64,000 nucleotides of DNA from Pseudoxanthomonas kaohsiungensis (GCF_010211765.1 NZ_PDWO01000009.1:62001-126000), one strand, 5' to 3'. Positions 33,101 to 45,294 are shown, counted from the first letter of the stretch. Notes: a model not told the origin generated them from the letters alone. Made by a program: numbers and translations.

Positions 33101-33617
33101 ACTTGGAGATGCCGGCGGCCTCTTCCAGGTAGATGCGCAGGTCCTCGGGCCGGGCCTCGATGATCTGGCTGATCATGCCCTGCTCGATGATCGAATAGCT
33201 GCGCGGGCCCAGGCCGGTGCCCAGGAACAGGTCGGTGATGTCGCGGCGCCGGCACTTGGTGCCGTTGAGGTAGTACTGGCTCTGCCCGTCGCGGCTGACC
33301 GTGCGCTTGACCGAGATCTCGTTGAAGGCGGCGTACTCGCCCGCGATGGCGTGGTCGGAGTTGTCGAAGATCAGCTCGACGGTGGCCTGGCTGACCGGCT
33401 TGCGCGCGGCCGAGCCGGAGAAGATCACGTCGGTCAGCGAGTCGCCGCGCAGGCGGCTGGCCGAGCTTTCGCCCATCACCCAGCGCACCGCGTCGATGAT
33501 GTTGGACTTGCCGCAGCCGTTGGGGCCGACCACGCCGGTCATGTTGGTCGGCAGGTGCAGCGTGGTGGGGTCGACGAAGGACTTGAAGCCGGACAGCTTG
33601 ATCGTGGACAGGCGCAT
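30114..33617 (-). CDS. smc: chromosome segregation protein SMC
   Basis: The 1167-residue ATPase forms the V-shaped dimer that extrudes and organises DNA. Walker A is GPNGCGKSN (31-39) after MRLSTIKLSGFKSFVDPT. The long coiled coils show Glu/Gln/Arg/Ala heptads on both sides of a hinge near 510-640. The ABC signature is LLSGGEKAM, with Walker B and D-loop in LLDEVDAPLDEANV near the C-terminus. I start at 33617 (MRLSTIKL), the family start; the frame is open 25 codons further upstream. scpAB are not in the window. Confidence 0.97.
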   Translation of the reverse strand: MRLSTIKLSGFKSFVDPTTLHLPTNMTGVVGPNGCGKSNIIDAVRWVMGESSASRLRGDSLTDVIFSGSAARKPVSQATVELIFDNSDHAIAGEYAAFNEISVKRTVSRDGQSQYYLNGTKCRRRDITDLFLGTGLGPRSYSIIEQGMISQIIEARPEDLRIYLEEAAGISKYKERRKETETRIRHTRENLDRLNDLREEVDKQLEHLRRQARQAEQYQALAAERKVKDAEWKALQFRALDVQLQALRERLAQEETKLEQIIAGQREAEREIETGRVRREAAAEALNKAQAEVYQVGGVLARIEQQIQHQRELASRLNQARDEAASALGELDQHIADDRQKLEALRGTVEEAEPRLEQLREDDVFKQEALREAEAALADWQQRWEAHGRQAAEASRAGEVERTRVDYLDRQALEADRRREALAAERAGLDLEALAEAFEQAQIQHETQKSALDGLNEQLEARKQDVSGLQEQQRAAQGELAEVRKQAQAARGRLSSLETLQQAALGQEQGAAVAWLKARGLDSAARVGERLTVEDGWENAVEGALGQLIEGVLVEAPEQLVEALADLGEGRIALVAEDTASASFAPTSLAAKVQGPLAVRRLLARLHAADDLAHARRLLPALGEGDSIITRAGERLGEGWVRVSRQGAAKQGALLREREIQSLRSAIEELQQREAALEDRLVHLRDQLLAAEQQREDAQRQLYLAHRGVSELAGQLQSQQGRMDTARQRIERIENELAQLVQTLDSSREQAREARGRLEDAVVSMGDLETARQALEAERRQRTEARDLARDAARASRDATHALALALESQRTQIASLTQALQRMDAQRGQLDSRLGELSAQLSTGDSPVQALESEHQAALAERVRADRALGEARSLLEGIDNELRGFEQTRHQRDEQSLAQRERISQRRLDQQALVLKAEQLVQAITADGLVLEDVVNTLPEVADVSQWEQAVGQIDARMRRLEPVNLAAIHECGEAEQRKQYLDSQNTDLTTALETLEEAIRKIDRETRGRFKDTFDRVNSGIQQLYPRLFGGGHAYLELTGEDLLDTGVAIMARPPGKRVSNISLLSGGEKAMTAVALVFAIFQLNPAPFCLLDEVDAPLDEANVGRFTAMVKEMSEKVQFLFVSHNKATMEAAHQLSGVTMREPGVSRLVSVDLDEAARLAGAA

Positions 33618-33692
33618 GCGGCGATCGATTCCCCGGGGTATGCGGCGCAACGCGCCACCGGAATGAAGTGATTTGGCCAGAATGCGGCGCAA

Positions 33693-33705
33693 GTGATTGA
33701 ATCAC
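33693..33705. promoter_or_regulatory. palindrome upstream of smc
   Basis: GTGATT-G-AATCAC is a perfect dyad between smc and the divergent hydroxylase gene, 76 bases before the smc start. It could be an operator for either gene. I recognise no specific regulator. Confidence 0.3.
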
Positions 33706-33873
33706 AACGCCCGCTGCATCCGACCACGGTGTTCGGACCGTGCAGTATAGCCGGCCACGGGCCGGTCTCCGCGGCGGCGCCCCGCGCTGGCGCAGGGCGC
33801 GGCTTGACCTCGATCAGGGCGCCGGGACGACCCGGTCCGCGACACTGGCGCACCGACCGACAGGAGCACATGG

Positions 33874-35130
33874 ATGGACCACGACGTCGCCATCGTAGGC
33901 GCGGGCCCGGTAGGGCTTTGCCTGGCGCGAGCCCTCGCCGTGCAGGGCCTGGCGGTCGCCCTGGTCGAGCGGCAGCCACAGGCCGCGCTGGCCGACCCGG
34001 CCTTCGACGGCCGCGAGATCGCCCTGACCCATGCCTCGGTGCGCCTGCTGCGGGAGCTGGACGTGTGGCAGCGCATTCCGGAGGACGAAGCCTTCCCGCT
34101 GCGCACCGCGCGGGTGATGGACCGCGAACTGCCCCACGAGTTGCACGTCCGGCCGCAAGCCGGCGACCGCCTGGGCGACCTGGTCGCCAACCACCTGATC
34201 CGGCGCGCGGCCTGGCAGGCGGTGCGGGAAACCGCGGGAATCGACCTCCATGCCTCGGCCACGGTCGCCTCGATCCACGCCGGTGCCGACGGCGCGCGGC
34301 TGCAACTGGCCGACGGCACGCGCCTGCAAGCGCGTCTGCTGGTGGCCGCCGACAGCCGATATTCGGAGACACGGCGGGCGCTGGGCATCGGCGCGGAGCT
34401 GCACGATTTCGGCAGGGCCATGCTGGTCTGCCGGATCCGCCACGAGCTGCCGCACGGGCACGCAGCCTGGGAATGGTTCGGCCTGGGCCAGACCCTGGCC
34501 CTGCTGCCGCTGTCGGAACAACTGGCCGGCGCGGTGGTCACCCTGCCCGGCGAGCAGGCCCGCGCCCTGGCGGCGATGGACGAGGCCGCGTTCGCCGCCG
34601 ACCTGGAGCGACGCTACGGCGGCCGCCTCGGCAGGATCGAGCTGGCCAGCAGCCGGCACGTCTACCCGCTGGTGGCGACCTGGGCGCACCGCTTCGCGGG
34701 TACGCGCCTGGCGCTGGCGGGCGATGCGGCCGTGGGCATGCATCCGGTCACCGCGCACGGTTTCAACCTCGGGCTGGCCAGCGTCGAGCGGCTGTCCGAC
34801 CTGGCGGCCACCGCACTGCGCGAGCGGCGCGACCTCGGCGATGCGGCATTGCTGGCACGCTACGAGCGTCGCCACCGCCATGGCAGCTGGCCGCTGTTCC
34901 AGGCCACCCGCGCGATCGTCGGGCTCTATACGGACGACCGCCTGCCGGCACGCTGGCTGCGGAGCGCGACCCTGCGCGCCAGCGCCGCGTTGCCGCCCTT
35001 GCGGCGCGCATTGGCCGACGTCCCCACCGACGAAGGGGCGCGCGACGCGCCGCCCCTGCAGCGCGTGCGGTCGCGCCTGGCACGGATGCGTGGCGCGCGC
35101 GACGCGGGAAGGGGAACCGGCGCCCACTGA
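33874..35130 (+). CDS. ubiM: UbiH/UbiM-type FAD-dependent ubiquinone-biosynthesis hydroxylase
   Basis: The 418-residue flavoprotein has the dinucleotide motif DVAIVGAGPVGLCLARAL (4-21), the second FAD motif LALAGDAAVGMHPVTAHGFNLGL (read in parts, about 287-310), and the substrate-side DGREIALTHASVRLLREL that typifies ubiquinone hydroxylases. The pattern looks closest to UbiM, an enzyme reported to hydroxylate one or more ring positions; UbiH or UbiF would be alternatives. A GACAGGAG ribosome site precedes the ATG. The C-terminal 60 residues are Arg/Ala-rich. Confidence 0.75.
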   Translation: MDHDVAIVGAGPVGLCLARALAVQGLAVALVERQPQAALADPAFDGREIALTHASVRLLRELDVWQRIPEDEAFPLRTARVMDRELPHELHVRPQAGDRLGDLVANHLIRRAAWQAVRETAGIDLHASATVASIHAGADGARLQLADGTRLQARLLVAADSRYSETRRALGIGAELHDFGRAMLVCRIRHELPHGHAAWEWFGLGQTLALLPLSEQLAGAVVTLPGEQARALAAMDEAAFAADLERRYGGRLGRIELASSRHVYPLVATWAHRFAGTRLALAGDAAVGMHPVTAHGFNLGLASVERLSDLAATALRERRDLGDAALLARYERRHRHGSWPLFQATRAIVGLYTDDRLPARWLRSATLRASAALPPLRRALADVPTDEGARDAPPLQRVRSRLARMRGARDAGRGTGAH

Positions 35131-35210
35131 GCGCGGCCGGCTGCCGCGCACCAGGCAGCCTGTCCAATCAGGCTGGCCGCAGGGCTCGCGCCCTGGCCGT
35201 TGCCGTCACC

Positions 35211-35765
35211 TCAGCCGCGCTGCCGGTCGATCCACTCGACGAAGCGGTCGACGAAGTCCTCCAGGAACTCGCGCGTATCCTGCCGGGTCACCCGGCCATC
35301 CTCATCGACCAGCCCGTCCTTGAACTGCAGGTAGGCCTCGGGCTGCGGCATCACCGCCATGTCCAGGTAGGACAGGATGTTGCGCAGGTGCTGCTGGGCC
35401 ATCGCCGTGCCGATCGCCCCGACCGAGGCGCCGATCACCGCCGCCGGCAGCCCTGCGAACGCACTGTCGCCGTAGGGACGCGAGGCCAGGTCGATCGCGT
35501 TCTTGAGCACGCCCGGTACCGACCGGTTGTATTCGGGGGTGACGAACAGCACCGCGTCGGCGGCGCGGACCTGCGCCTTCAGGGCAATGCCTTCCTGCGG
35601 GTAGTCGCCGTCGAAATCCTGGTTGTAGAACGGCAGCGAGCCGATATCGACGTGGTCGAATTCCAGCCGGTCCTCGCCCAGCCGTTCCAGCGCGCGCGCC
35701 AGCTGGCGGTTGAACGAGCCTTCGCGCAGGCTGCCGACGAATACCGCGATCTTGCGCTTGTCCAT
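35211..35765 (-). CDS. NADPH-dependent FMN reductase (ChrR/YieF-like)
   Basis: The 184-residue flavodoxin-fold protein has GSLREGSFNRQLARAL (11-26), the phosphate loop for FMN, and TPEYNRSVPGVLKNAIDLASRP (read in parts), a signature of the chromate/quinone reductases YieF and ChrR. These enzymes reduce quinones, chromate and related oxidants with NAD(P)H and limit redox cycling. The ATG at 35765 gives the family start MDKRKIAVFVGS; the frame is open upstream through a repeat and is not trusted there. Confidence 0.88.
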   Translation of the reverse strand: MDKRKIAVFVGSLREGSFNRQLARALERLGEDRLEFDHVDIGSLPFYNQDFDGDYPQEGIALKAQVRAADAVLFVTPEYNRSVPGVLKNAIDLASRPYGDSAFAGLPAAVIGASVGAIGTAMAQQHLRNILSYLDMAVMPQPEAYLQFKDGLVDEDGRVTRQDTREFLEDFVDRFVEWIDRQRG

Positions 35766-35887
35766 GGCTGGATCCTGTTGGGGGAACAAGACCCGGATGC
35801 TAGGCAAAACGGTGCCGGCAGCAGGTGAAGAAGCCATTCCCGCGGCGGGACGTTTGCCCCGCTCGCCCTGGTGCACTTGCGACGCTT

Positions 35888-35965
35888 CCGTAGAGCGGGG
35901 CTTGCCCCGCTGCCTTGCCTCGATCGCGTCGTCCGGAAAGCAGCGGGGCAAGCCCCGCTCTACGG
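35888..35965. repeat. 26-bp perfect inverted repeat, GCAGCGGGGC family
   Basis: The arm at 35888-35913 is the exact reverse complement of 35940-35965, with a 26-base spacer. Each arm holds the inner palindrome AGCGGGGC-TT-GCCCCGCT. Related copies occur at 47410-47565. It lies three bases from the stop of the E1 gene (35968), so it may terminate that transcript. Confidence 0.85.
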
Positions 35966-35967
35966 GA

Positions 35968-38259
<2,292 letters not shown>

Positions 38260-38273
38260 CGGGGTCTTCTGGT

Positions 38274-38915
38274 TCAATCGGTCGAGGCCAGCCGCGCAGT
38301 CGCTTCGTCGTCCAGCGGCGGCATCGGCACGAAGCCGGGCGTGGCGCGCACGCGCTCCAGCCAGGCGCCGATGCGCGGGTACGCGGACAGGTCGAAGCCG
38401 CCGTCGCCGGCGCAGTGGGTGTAGGCGAACAGCGCGATGTCGGCGATGCCGTAGGCCGCGCCGGCGAACCAGTCGGCCGACTGCAGGTGCCGTTCCATCA
38501 CCGCCAGCGCCTGGTGGCCGCGCTCGCGCAGGCGCGGCAGGTCGGCGCGCCGCGGCGAATCGACCGGCGTCCAGCCGCGGATGAAGCGGGCCACGGCGAT
38601 GTACGGCTCGTGGCTGTACTGTTCGAAGAACATCCAGGAAAGCGCCTGCGCCCGCTGCCAGGCATCGGCGGGCACGAAGCCGGTGCCTTCGGCCAGCCAG
38701 CACAGGATCGCGTTGGATTCGACCAGCACGCGGCCGTCTTCCAGTTCGATCAGCGGCACCCTGCCGTTGGGGTTCCTGGCCAGGAACGCCGGAGTGCGGG
38801 TCCCGCCACGGGCGCTGTCGACCTCGATCCAGCGGTAGTCGCGGCCGAGCTGCTCCAGCAACAGGCGCAGCTTGTAGCAGTTGCCGGACATGGACATGCC
38901 GTAGACGGTGATCAC
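38274..38915 (-). CDS. glutathione S-transferase family protein
   Basis: The 213-residue protein has a thioredoxin-fold N-domain (ITVYGMSMSGNCYKLRLLLEQLG, read in parts) with RVPLIELEDGRVLVESNAIL, where VESNAI holds the usual glutathione-binding Glu-Ser, and an all-helical C-domain. I choose the GTG at 38915 because it gives the family start V-I-T-V-Y-G and overlaps the preceding GNAT stop as GTGA, which couples their translation. An in-frame ATG six codons later would cut the first beta strand. Substrate unknown. Confidence 0.85.
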   Translation of the reverse strand: MITVYGMSMSGNCYKLRLLLEQLGRDYRWIEVDSARGGTRTPAFLARNPNGRVPLIELEDGRVLVESNAILCWLAEGTGFVPADAWQRAQALSWMFFEQYSHEPYIAVARFIRGWTPVDSPRRADLPRLRERGHQALAVMERHLQSADWFAGAAYGIADIALFAYTHCAGDGGFDLSAYPRIGAWLERVRATPGFVPMPPLDDEATARLASTD

Positions 38916-39463
38916 GCTGACTGCTCCTTGCGCGCCCGCCATTCGGCGCGGGTCTGGCCCCAGATTTCCACCGGCTTTTCGTGGCTGGGCTCGGGCAGGC
39001 GACCCATGCCGATGAAGCGCGAGCCGAGCTTGGCGGCCACCGCCTTGGAGCTGGCGTTCCCCGGCGCGATGGTATGGATGACTTCGCTCCAGCCCAGCGT
39101 GTCGAACGCCCAGGCGGTGCACGCGGCGGCCGCCTCGGGGGCGTAGCCGCGTCCCCAGCGCTCGCGCACGATGCTCCAGCCGACCTCGGTCCCCGGCCAG
39201 CCTTCCGGCTGCCACGGCCCGACCCGGCCGACCCACTGGCCCGTGTCCTTCTCGACCACCGAGAACATCGCGAAGCCCTTCAGGTGCCAGGCGCCGACCA
39301 TGGCCGCCAGGCCGCGCCAGGCCACCGGGCGCGGCTGCACGCCACCGAGGTGGCGGGTCGCCTCGACGTCGGCGAGGAACGCGGCCCACGCCTCGAAGTC
39401 CTCCTGCCGCGGCAGGCGCAGCAGGAGGCGTGGGGTTTCCAGTTGCAGCGAGGAACGGTCCAT
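38912..39463 (-). CDS. GNAT-family N-acetyltransferase (RimJ/RimL type)
   Basis: The 183-residue protein opens LQLETPRLLLRLPRQEDFEAW, typical of RimJ/RimL-like acetyltransferases. It has the acetyl-CoA loop in VRERWGRGYAPEAAAACTAWAF (read in parts) and the closing NASSKAVAAKLGSRFIGMG. The acceptor, a protein N-terminus or small amine, cannot be told. Its stop overlaps the GST start by four bases. ATG 39463 is the family start. Confidence 0.87.
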   Translation of the reverse strand: MDRSSLQLETPRLLLRLPRQEDFEAWAAFLADVEATRHLGGVQPRPVAWRGLAAMVGAWHLKGFAMFSVVEKDTGQWVGRVGPWQPEGWPGTEVGWSIVRERWGRGYAPEAAAACTAWAFDTLGWSEVIHTIAPGNASSKAVAAKLGSRFIGMGRLPEPSHEKPVEIWGQTRAEWRARKEQSA

Positions 39464-39547
39464 GGCGTGGAGCCCGTCGAAGGAGCGCGCTGGGCGCATT
39501 GGCGCGCACGCGCGGCAGCCCGTCGCGGGCCGCCGCGGCGCGGCCGG

Positions 39548-40711
39548 TCAGAACGCGCTCAGCCCCGTGAGCTCGCGCCCGATCACCAGCTGGTGCACGG
39601 TCTCGGTGCCCTCGTAGGTGATCACCGACTCCAGGTTGAGCGCGTGGCGGATCGCCGCGTGCTCGGTGGTGATCCCGGCGCCGCCGAGCAGGTCGCGGCA
39701 TTCGCGCGCGATGTCGATGGCCATGCGGCAGTTGTTCCACTTGGCCAGCGAGACCTGCTGCGGCTGCATGGTGCCGGCATCCTTGAGCCGGCCCAGCTGC
39801 AGCACCAGCAGCTGCGCCAGGGTGATGCGGCGGGCCATCTCGGCCAGCTTGATCTGCGCGCTCTGGGTGGCCGCCACCGGGCGTCCGAACAGGATGCGCT
39901 CCTTGGAGTAGTGCAACGCTTCGTCCAGGCAGGCGATGGCCGCGCCGATCGGCCCCCAGGTGATGCCGTAGCGGGCCTGGGTCAGGCAACCCAGCGGGCC
40001 CTTGAGGCCCTTCACGTTGGGCAGGCGGCTGGAATCGGGCACGCGCACGTTGTCGAAGAACAGCGAGGAGGTCACCGACGCGCGCAGGCTCATCTTGTGC
40101 TTGATCTCCTGGGCGGTGAAGCCGGGCGTGCCCTTCTCCACCACGAAGCCCTGGATGCCGTCGTCGGTCTGCGCCCAGACGATGGCGATGTCGGCCAGGT
40201 TGCCGTTGGTGATCCACATCTTGGAGCCGTTGATCACCCAGTCGCCGCCATCCTTGCGGGCGTGGGTCTTCATGTTGGCCGGGTCCGAACCGCCGTGCGG
40301 TTCGGTCAGGCCGAAGCAGCCGATGACCTTGCCGGCGGCCATGTCCGGCAGCCAGCGGCGGCGCTGTTCCTCGCTGCCGTAAGCGTAGATCGGGTACATG
40401 CACAACGACGACTGCACGCTGACGAAGCTGCGGATGCCGCTGTCGCCGCGCTCGAGTTCCTGGCAGATCAGGCCGTAGCTGACCGCATTGAGGCCGGCGC
40501 AGCCGTATTCCTCGGGGAGCGAGGAACCGAGCAGGCCCAGCGAGGCGACCTCGGCCACCAGCTCCTTCGGGAAGCGGCCCTGGTCGAAGGCCTCGCCGAT
40601 GATCGGCAGGACGCGCTCGTCGGTGAAGCGGGCCACGGCCTCCTGGACGGCGCGCTCCTCGTCGCTGAGCAGGGAACGCACATCGAACAGGTCGTACGGG
40701 GACAGGGCCAT
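39548..40711 (-). CDS. gcdH: glutaryl-CoA dehydrogenase
   Basis: The 387-residue acyl-CoA dehydrogenase converts glutaryl-CoA to crotonyl-CoA in lysine and tryptophan degradation, passing electrons to ETF. FAD contacts lie in GCFGLTEPHGGSDPANM and KMWITNG. The catalytic base is E367 in TYEGTETVHQLVIGRELTG, the GCDH arrangement. The ARYGITWG segment also fits GCDH better than other acyl-CoA dehydrogenases. ATG 40711 starts MALSPYDLFD. The mer transposon sits 86 bases upstream but leaves the probable promoter at 40740-40770 intact. Confidence 0.92.
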   Translation of the reverse strand: MALSPYDLFDVRSLLSDEERAVQEAVARFTDERVLPIIGEAFDQGRFPKELVAEVASLGLLGSSLPEEYGCAGLNAVSYGLICQELERGDSGIRSFVSVQSSLCMYPIYAYGSEEQRRRWLPDMAAGKVIGCFGLTEPHGGSDPANMKTHARKDGGDWVINGSKMWITNGNLADIAIVWAQTDDGIQGFVVEKGTPGFTAQEIKHKMSLRASVTSSLFFDNVRVPDSSRLPNVKGLKGPLGCLTQARYGITWGPIGAAIACLDEALHYSKERILFGRPVAATQSAQIKLAEMARRITLAQLLVLQLGRLKDAGTMQPQQVSLAKWNNCRMAIDIARECRDLLGGAGITTEHAAIRHALNLESVITYEGTETVHQLVIGRELTGLSAF

Positions 40712-40739
40712 GACGGAAACCGGTGTTGGGATGGTTGCG

Positions 40740-40770
40740 ATTGTATCGGCCCAGCCACGGCGGCGGGCAA
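40740..40770 (-). promoter_or_regulatory. candidate promoter of gcdH
   Basis: On the minus strand TACAAT (-10, 40740-40745) is preceded after 19 bases by TTGCCC (-35, 40765-40770). The spacing is longer than ideal. It lies between gcdH and the transposon end, so insertion did not remove it. Confidence 0.45.
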
Positions 40771-40789
40771 CGCGGGGCCGCACGCGCTC

Positions 40790-40797
40790 AAAAAAAG
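40790..40797. repeat. left target-site duplication (AAAAAAAG)
   Basis: AAAAAAAG immediately precedes the left inverted repeat and is repeated exactly after the right one at 45318-45325. Eight bases is the duplication size of ISL3-family elements. Confidence 0.9.
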
Positions 40798-40820
40798 GGG
40801 TATCCGGAATCTGGTGTGGG
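40798..40820 (+). repeat. left terminal inverted repeat of the mer transposon
   Basis: This 23-base end matches the reverse complement of 45295-45317 at 20 positions; the differences are at positions 12, 14 and 16. It starts GGGTATCCGGA and ends GTGTGGG. Confidence 0.9.
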
Positions 40821-40860
40821 TTTCAGGGTTTATGGCTGTTGTAGCTCTCATTTCAAAAGA

Positions 40861-40922
40861 CGGATTCTAGTGTTGGAACCGAGAACGAGCATGCTAAGCT
40901 AGAAACCGGATTTCAGTGTGGG
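40861..40922 (+). repeat. internal copies of the transposon end sequence
   Basis: Two further sequences resemble the terminal repeat: CGGATTCTAGTGTTGG at 40861-40876 and CCGGATTTCAGTGTGGG at 40906-40922, in the same orientation as the left end. They precede the transposase gene and may be extra transposase-binding sites or an older end. Confidence 0.6.
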
Positions 40923-40938
40923 CTCGCCCAGGTGTTGA

Positions 40939-42276
40939 GTGACCGATTTTCTGCAGTTGCGTAGCCTCAATACACTTGAAGTCGTAGGCGATGACGAGCG
41001 CTATGTCGTCAAGGCTGAAGGCGTTGCGCCAGTGGCAACCTGCCCGCTGTGCAAGGTCGGACGTTTGCACGGTCACGGCTCACAAGAGCAGTCGTTTCAG
41101 GATACGCCGACGCACGGCAAGCCGGTCGTGGTGTTCATCCAGCGCAGGCGATATCGCTGCATCTCGTGCAATAAGACGCTCTTCGAGCCTGTCGCCGATC
41201 TCGACAGCAAGCGTCAAGCCACGGCCCGCCTGGTGCGTTATATCCGTAAAGAGAGCTTCACCAAGACCTTCGCGGCGCTGGCGCGCGAAGTGGACTTGGA
41301 CGAGAAGACGGTCCGCCACGTCTTTGACGACTTCATCGAGGAGTTCGAGGCCAAGGTCCGGTTCCGGACGCCCCGCATCCTGGGGATCGACGAGCTCAAG
41401 ATCATCGGCCAGTACCGGGCGATGATCACCAACATCGAACGCAAGACGGTATTCGACCTCCGGCCGAGCCGGGCCAAGGCCGACCTGTTGCCCTATTTCC
41501 GCAACCTGCGGGACAAGGACACCATCGAGTGGGTGGCGATGGACATGTACCACGTTTACAAGCAGGTGGTGCGTGCCACGCTGCCGCAGGCGCGGATTGT
41601 GGTCGATCGTTTCCATATCCAGCGGATGGCCAATGACGCGCTGGAGAAGCTGCGCAAGCGCATTCGCAAGGATCTGCCGGCTCGGCAGCGCCTCAAGCTC
41701 AAGGATGAGCGCTTCCTGTTGCTCAAGCGGCAGCACGATCTGAAGGGCGCAGACATGACACGGGCCCTGGAATGGTTCCGCCAGTTTCCCCAGCTCGGGG
41801 AGGCGCACGCCCTCAAGGAAGGCTTCTTGTCGATCTGGGATCACAAGAGCCGTCCGGAGGCTGAAGCGGCATGCGCGACGTGGTTAGGCAACATTCCGCC
41901 GGAGCTGGCGGCCACGTTCAAGGATCTGACCACCGCCGTGCACAACTGGCACGACGAAATCTTCTCTTACTTCGAACAACCCATTACCAATGCCTATACT
42001 GAATCCGTCAACCGACTGGCCAAAGACATGAACCGCATGGGCAGGGGCTACAGCTTCGAGGTGATTCGGGCGCGGATGCTCTACAACGAGAAGGCGCGCA
42101 AGGACGGGGCCGTAGTCGAGACCGTAGATGTCGATGATGACCAGGTATCAACGAACTTCGAGTTCCAGCGAATGACGATGGCATCGATCCGCAAGAAGCA
42201 GGTCAGACGCGTGGTCGAATATGGACCTTACATTCCGACGTTGGTGCGGCTGCTCGAAGAGGGGTATTTCGAGTAA
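40939..42276 (+). CDS. tnpA: ISL3-family transposase
   Basis: The 445-residue protein (GTG start at 40939, MTDFLQLRSLN) is full length. An N-terminal zinc-binding region holds C35-C38 and C74-C77. A helix-turn-helix follows (LAREVDLDEKTVRHVFDDF). The DDE catalytic triad is D151 in GIDELK, D223 in VVDRFHIQRM and E355 in TNAYTESVNRL. It catalyses movement of the surrounding element. No frameshift or stop is seen, so it should be active. Confidence 0.95.
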   Translation: MTDFLQLRSLNTLEVVGDDERYVVKAEGVAPVATCPLCKVGRLHGHGSQEQSFQDTPTHGKPVVVFIQRRRYRCISCNKTLFEPVADLDSKRQATARLVRYIRKESFTKTFAALAREVDLDEKTVRHVFDDFIEEFEAKVRFRTPRILGIDELKIIGQYRAMITNIERKTVFDLRPSRAKADLLPYFRNLRDKDTIEWVAMDMYHVYKQVVRATLPQARIVVDRFHIQRMANDALEKLRKRIRKDLPARQRLKLKDERFLLLKRQHDLKGADMTRALEWFRQFPQLGEAHALKEGFLSIWDHKSRPEAEAACATWLGNIPPELAATFKDLTTAVHNWHDEIFSYFEQPITNAYTESVNRLAKDMNRMGRGYSFEVIRARMLYNEKARKDGAVVETVDVDDDQVSTNFEFQRMTMASIRKKQVRRVVEYGPYIPTLVRLLEEGYFE

Positions 42277-42370
42277 ACCTTGACCCATCGCACAAGCCCC
42301 GAAGCTTCAACCTGGGTGTTTGGCTCAACGGATGAAGCTGAGCATTTGGGCCTGAACGCTCAGCACAGCA

Positions 42371-44351
<1,981 letters not shown>

Positions 44352-44362
44352 GACAGTCTCCT

Positions 44363-44713
44363 TCAGTAGAACAGGGGCATGACGTAGGGGAACGCGAGGG
44401 CGATCAGTACCAGGGCGGACACGATCCAGAAAATCACCTTGTAGGCTGTTCGCACCTGGGGCACGGCACACACGTCGTCCGGTGCACAGGCGCGGGCGGG
44501 CCGGAAGATGCGGCGCCAGGCGAAGAACAGCGCGACGAGCGCGGCGCCGATGAAGATCGGCCGATACGGTTCGAGCGCGGTTAGGTTGCCGATCCAGGCG
44601 CCAGAGAAGCCTAGCGTGATCAGCACCAGCGGGCCGAGGCAGCAGGTCGAGGCAAGGATGGCGGCCAAGCCGCCGGCAGCCAGTGCACCGCGGCCGTTGC
44701 TAGGTTTTGCCAT
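44363..44713 (-). CDS. merT: mercuric ion transporter
   Basis: The 116-residue inner-membrane protein has three predicted helices. The first helix carries the C24-C25 pair (STCCLGP) that takes Hg(II) from MerP. The cytoplasmic loop holds the second pair C76 and C82, which pass it to MerA. It is the first gene of merTPA, directly downstream of the MerR-controlled promoter. The operon has no merC, merD, merE or merB, so it is a narrow-spectrum inorganic mercury set. Confidence 0.97.
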   Translation of the reverse strand: MAKPSNGRGALAAGGLAAILASTCCLGPLVLITLGFSGAWIGNLTALEPYRPIFIGAALVALFFAWRRIFRPARACAPDDVCAVPQVRTAYKVIFWIVSALVLIALAFPYVMPLFY

Positions 44714-44748
44714 GAGGGTCTCCTTCCGGGACTTTGCGTGATGCGCTA

Positions 44749-44779
44749 ACGTTACTTCCGTAGCCAAGTACGGAGTCAA
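44749..44779 (-). promoter_or_regulatory. MerR-controlled mer promoter and operator
   Basis: On the minus strand TTGACT (-35, 44774-44779) and TAACGT (-10, 44749-44754) are separated by 19 bases, the overlong spacer that MerR corrects by twisting DNA when Hg(II) binds. The operator dyad TCCGTA/TACGGA (44757-44762 and 44769-44774) lies between them. The match to the classic Tn501 sequence is close. merR reads the opposite way from the same region. Confidence 0.93.
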
Positions 44780-44784
44780 GCGCC

Positions 44785-45246
44785 ATGATGAACATCCCGG
44801 AAACCCTGACCATCGGGGCCTTCGCCAAAGCAGCCGGGGTCAACGTGGAGACCATCCGGTTCTATCAGCGCAAGGGCTTGCTGCTGGAGCCGGATCGGCC
44901 CATCGGCGGCATCCGCCGCTATGGGCCGACGGACGTGGACCGGGTGAAGTTCGTGAAGTCCGCTCAGCGCTTGGGCTTCAATCTGGACGAGGTTGCGCAA
45001 TTGCTCAAGCTGGAGGACGGCACCCATTGCCACGAGTCCGCCGACCTCGCGGCAGCGCGGCTGGCGGATGTGCGCCTGCGGCTGGCCGATCTCCAGCGCA
45101 TGGAGTTGGCGCTATCCCAATTGGTCAAGGCATGCAGTTCGAGCCAAGGCAAGGTGACCTGCCCACTGATTGCTTCCTTGCACCGACATGCGCCAGCAGG
45201 AAAAACCCACACTGAAGGCTTGAAACGGACGAGCCTGCGAAACTAG
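44785..45246 (+). CDS. merR: mercury-responsive transcriptional regulator
   Basis: The 153-residue regulator has the winged helix-turn-helix ([20 protein letters not shown]) and all three Hg(II) ligands, C82, C117 and C126. The first of two adjacent ATG codons reproduces the numbering of the well-studied Tn501 MerR, so I use 44785. The C-terminal tail (about 135-153) is longer than usual and reaches toward the transposon end. It represses without mercury and activates merTPA with it. Confidence 0.96.
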   Translation: MMNIPETLTIGAFAKAAGVNVETIRFYQRKGLLLEPDRPIGGIRRYGPTDVDRVKFVKSAQRLGFNLDEVAQLLKLEDGTHCHESADLAAARLADVRLRLADLQRMELALSQLVKACSSSQGKVTCPLIASLHRHAPAGKTHTEGLKRTSLRN

Positions 45247-45294
45247 AAACCTACAAGCAAGAACAGTCAGACAAGCAAGTGCTTTAGCTGTCGT

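Noticed and set aside
29922-33671. A 1249-codon frame antisense to smc
   Set aside because: It is a shadow of the smc coiled coils, rich in Leu/Arg/Gln with no recognisable domain.
40939-42276. A plain insertion sequence consisting of the transposase alone
   Set aside because: No matching end follows the transposase; the partner end and target duplication lie beyond merR at 45295-45325.
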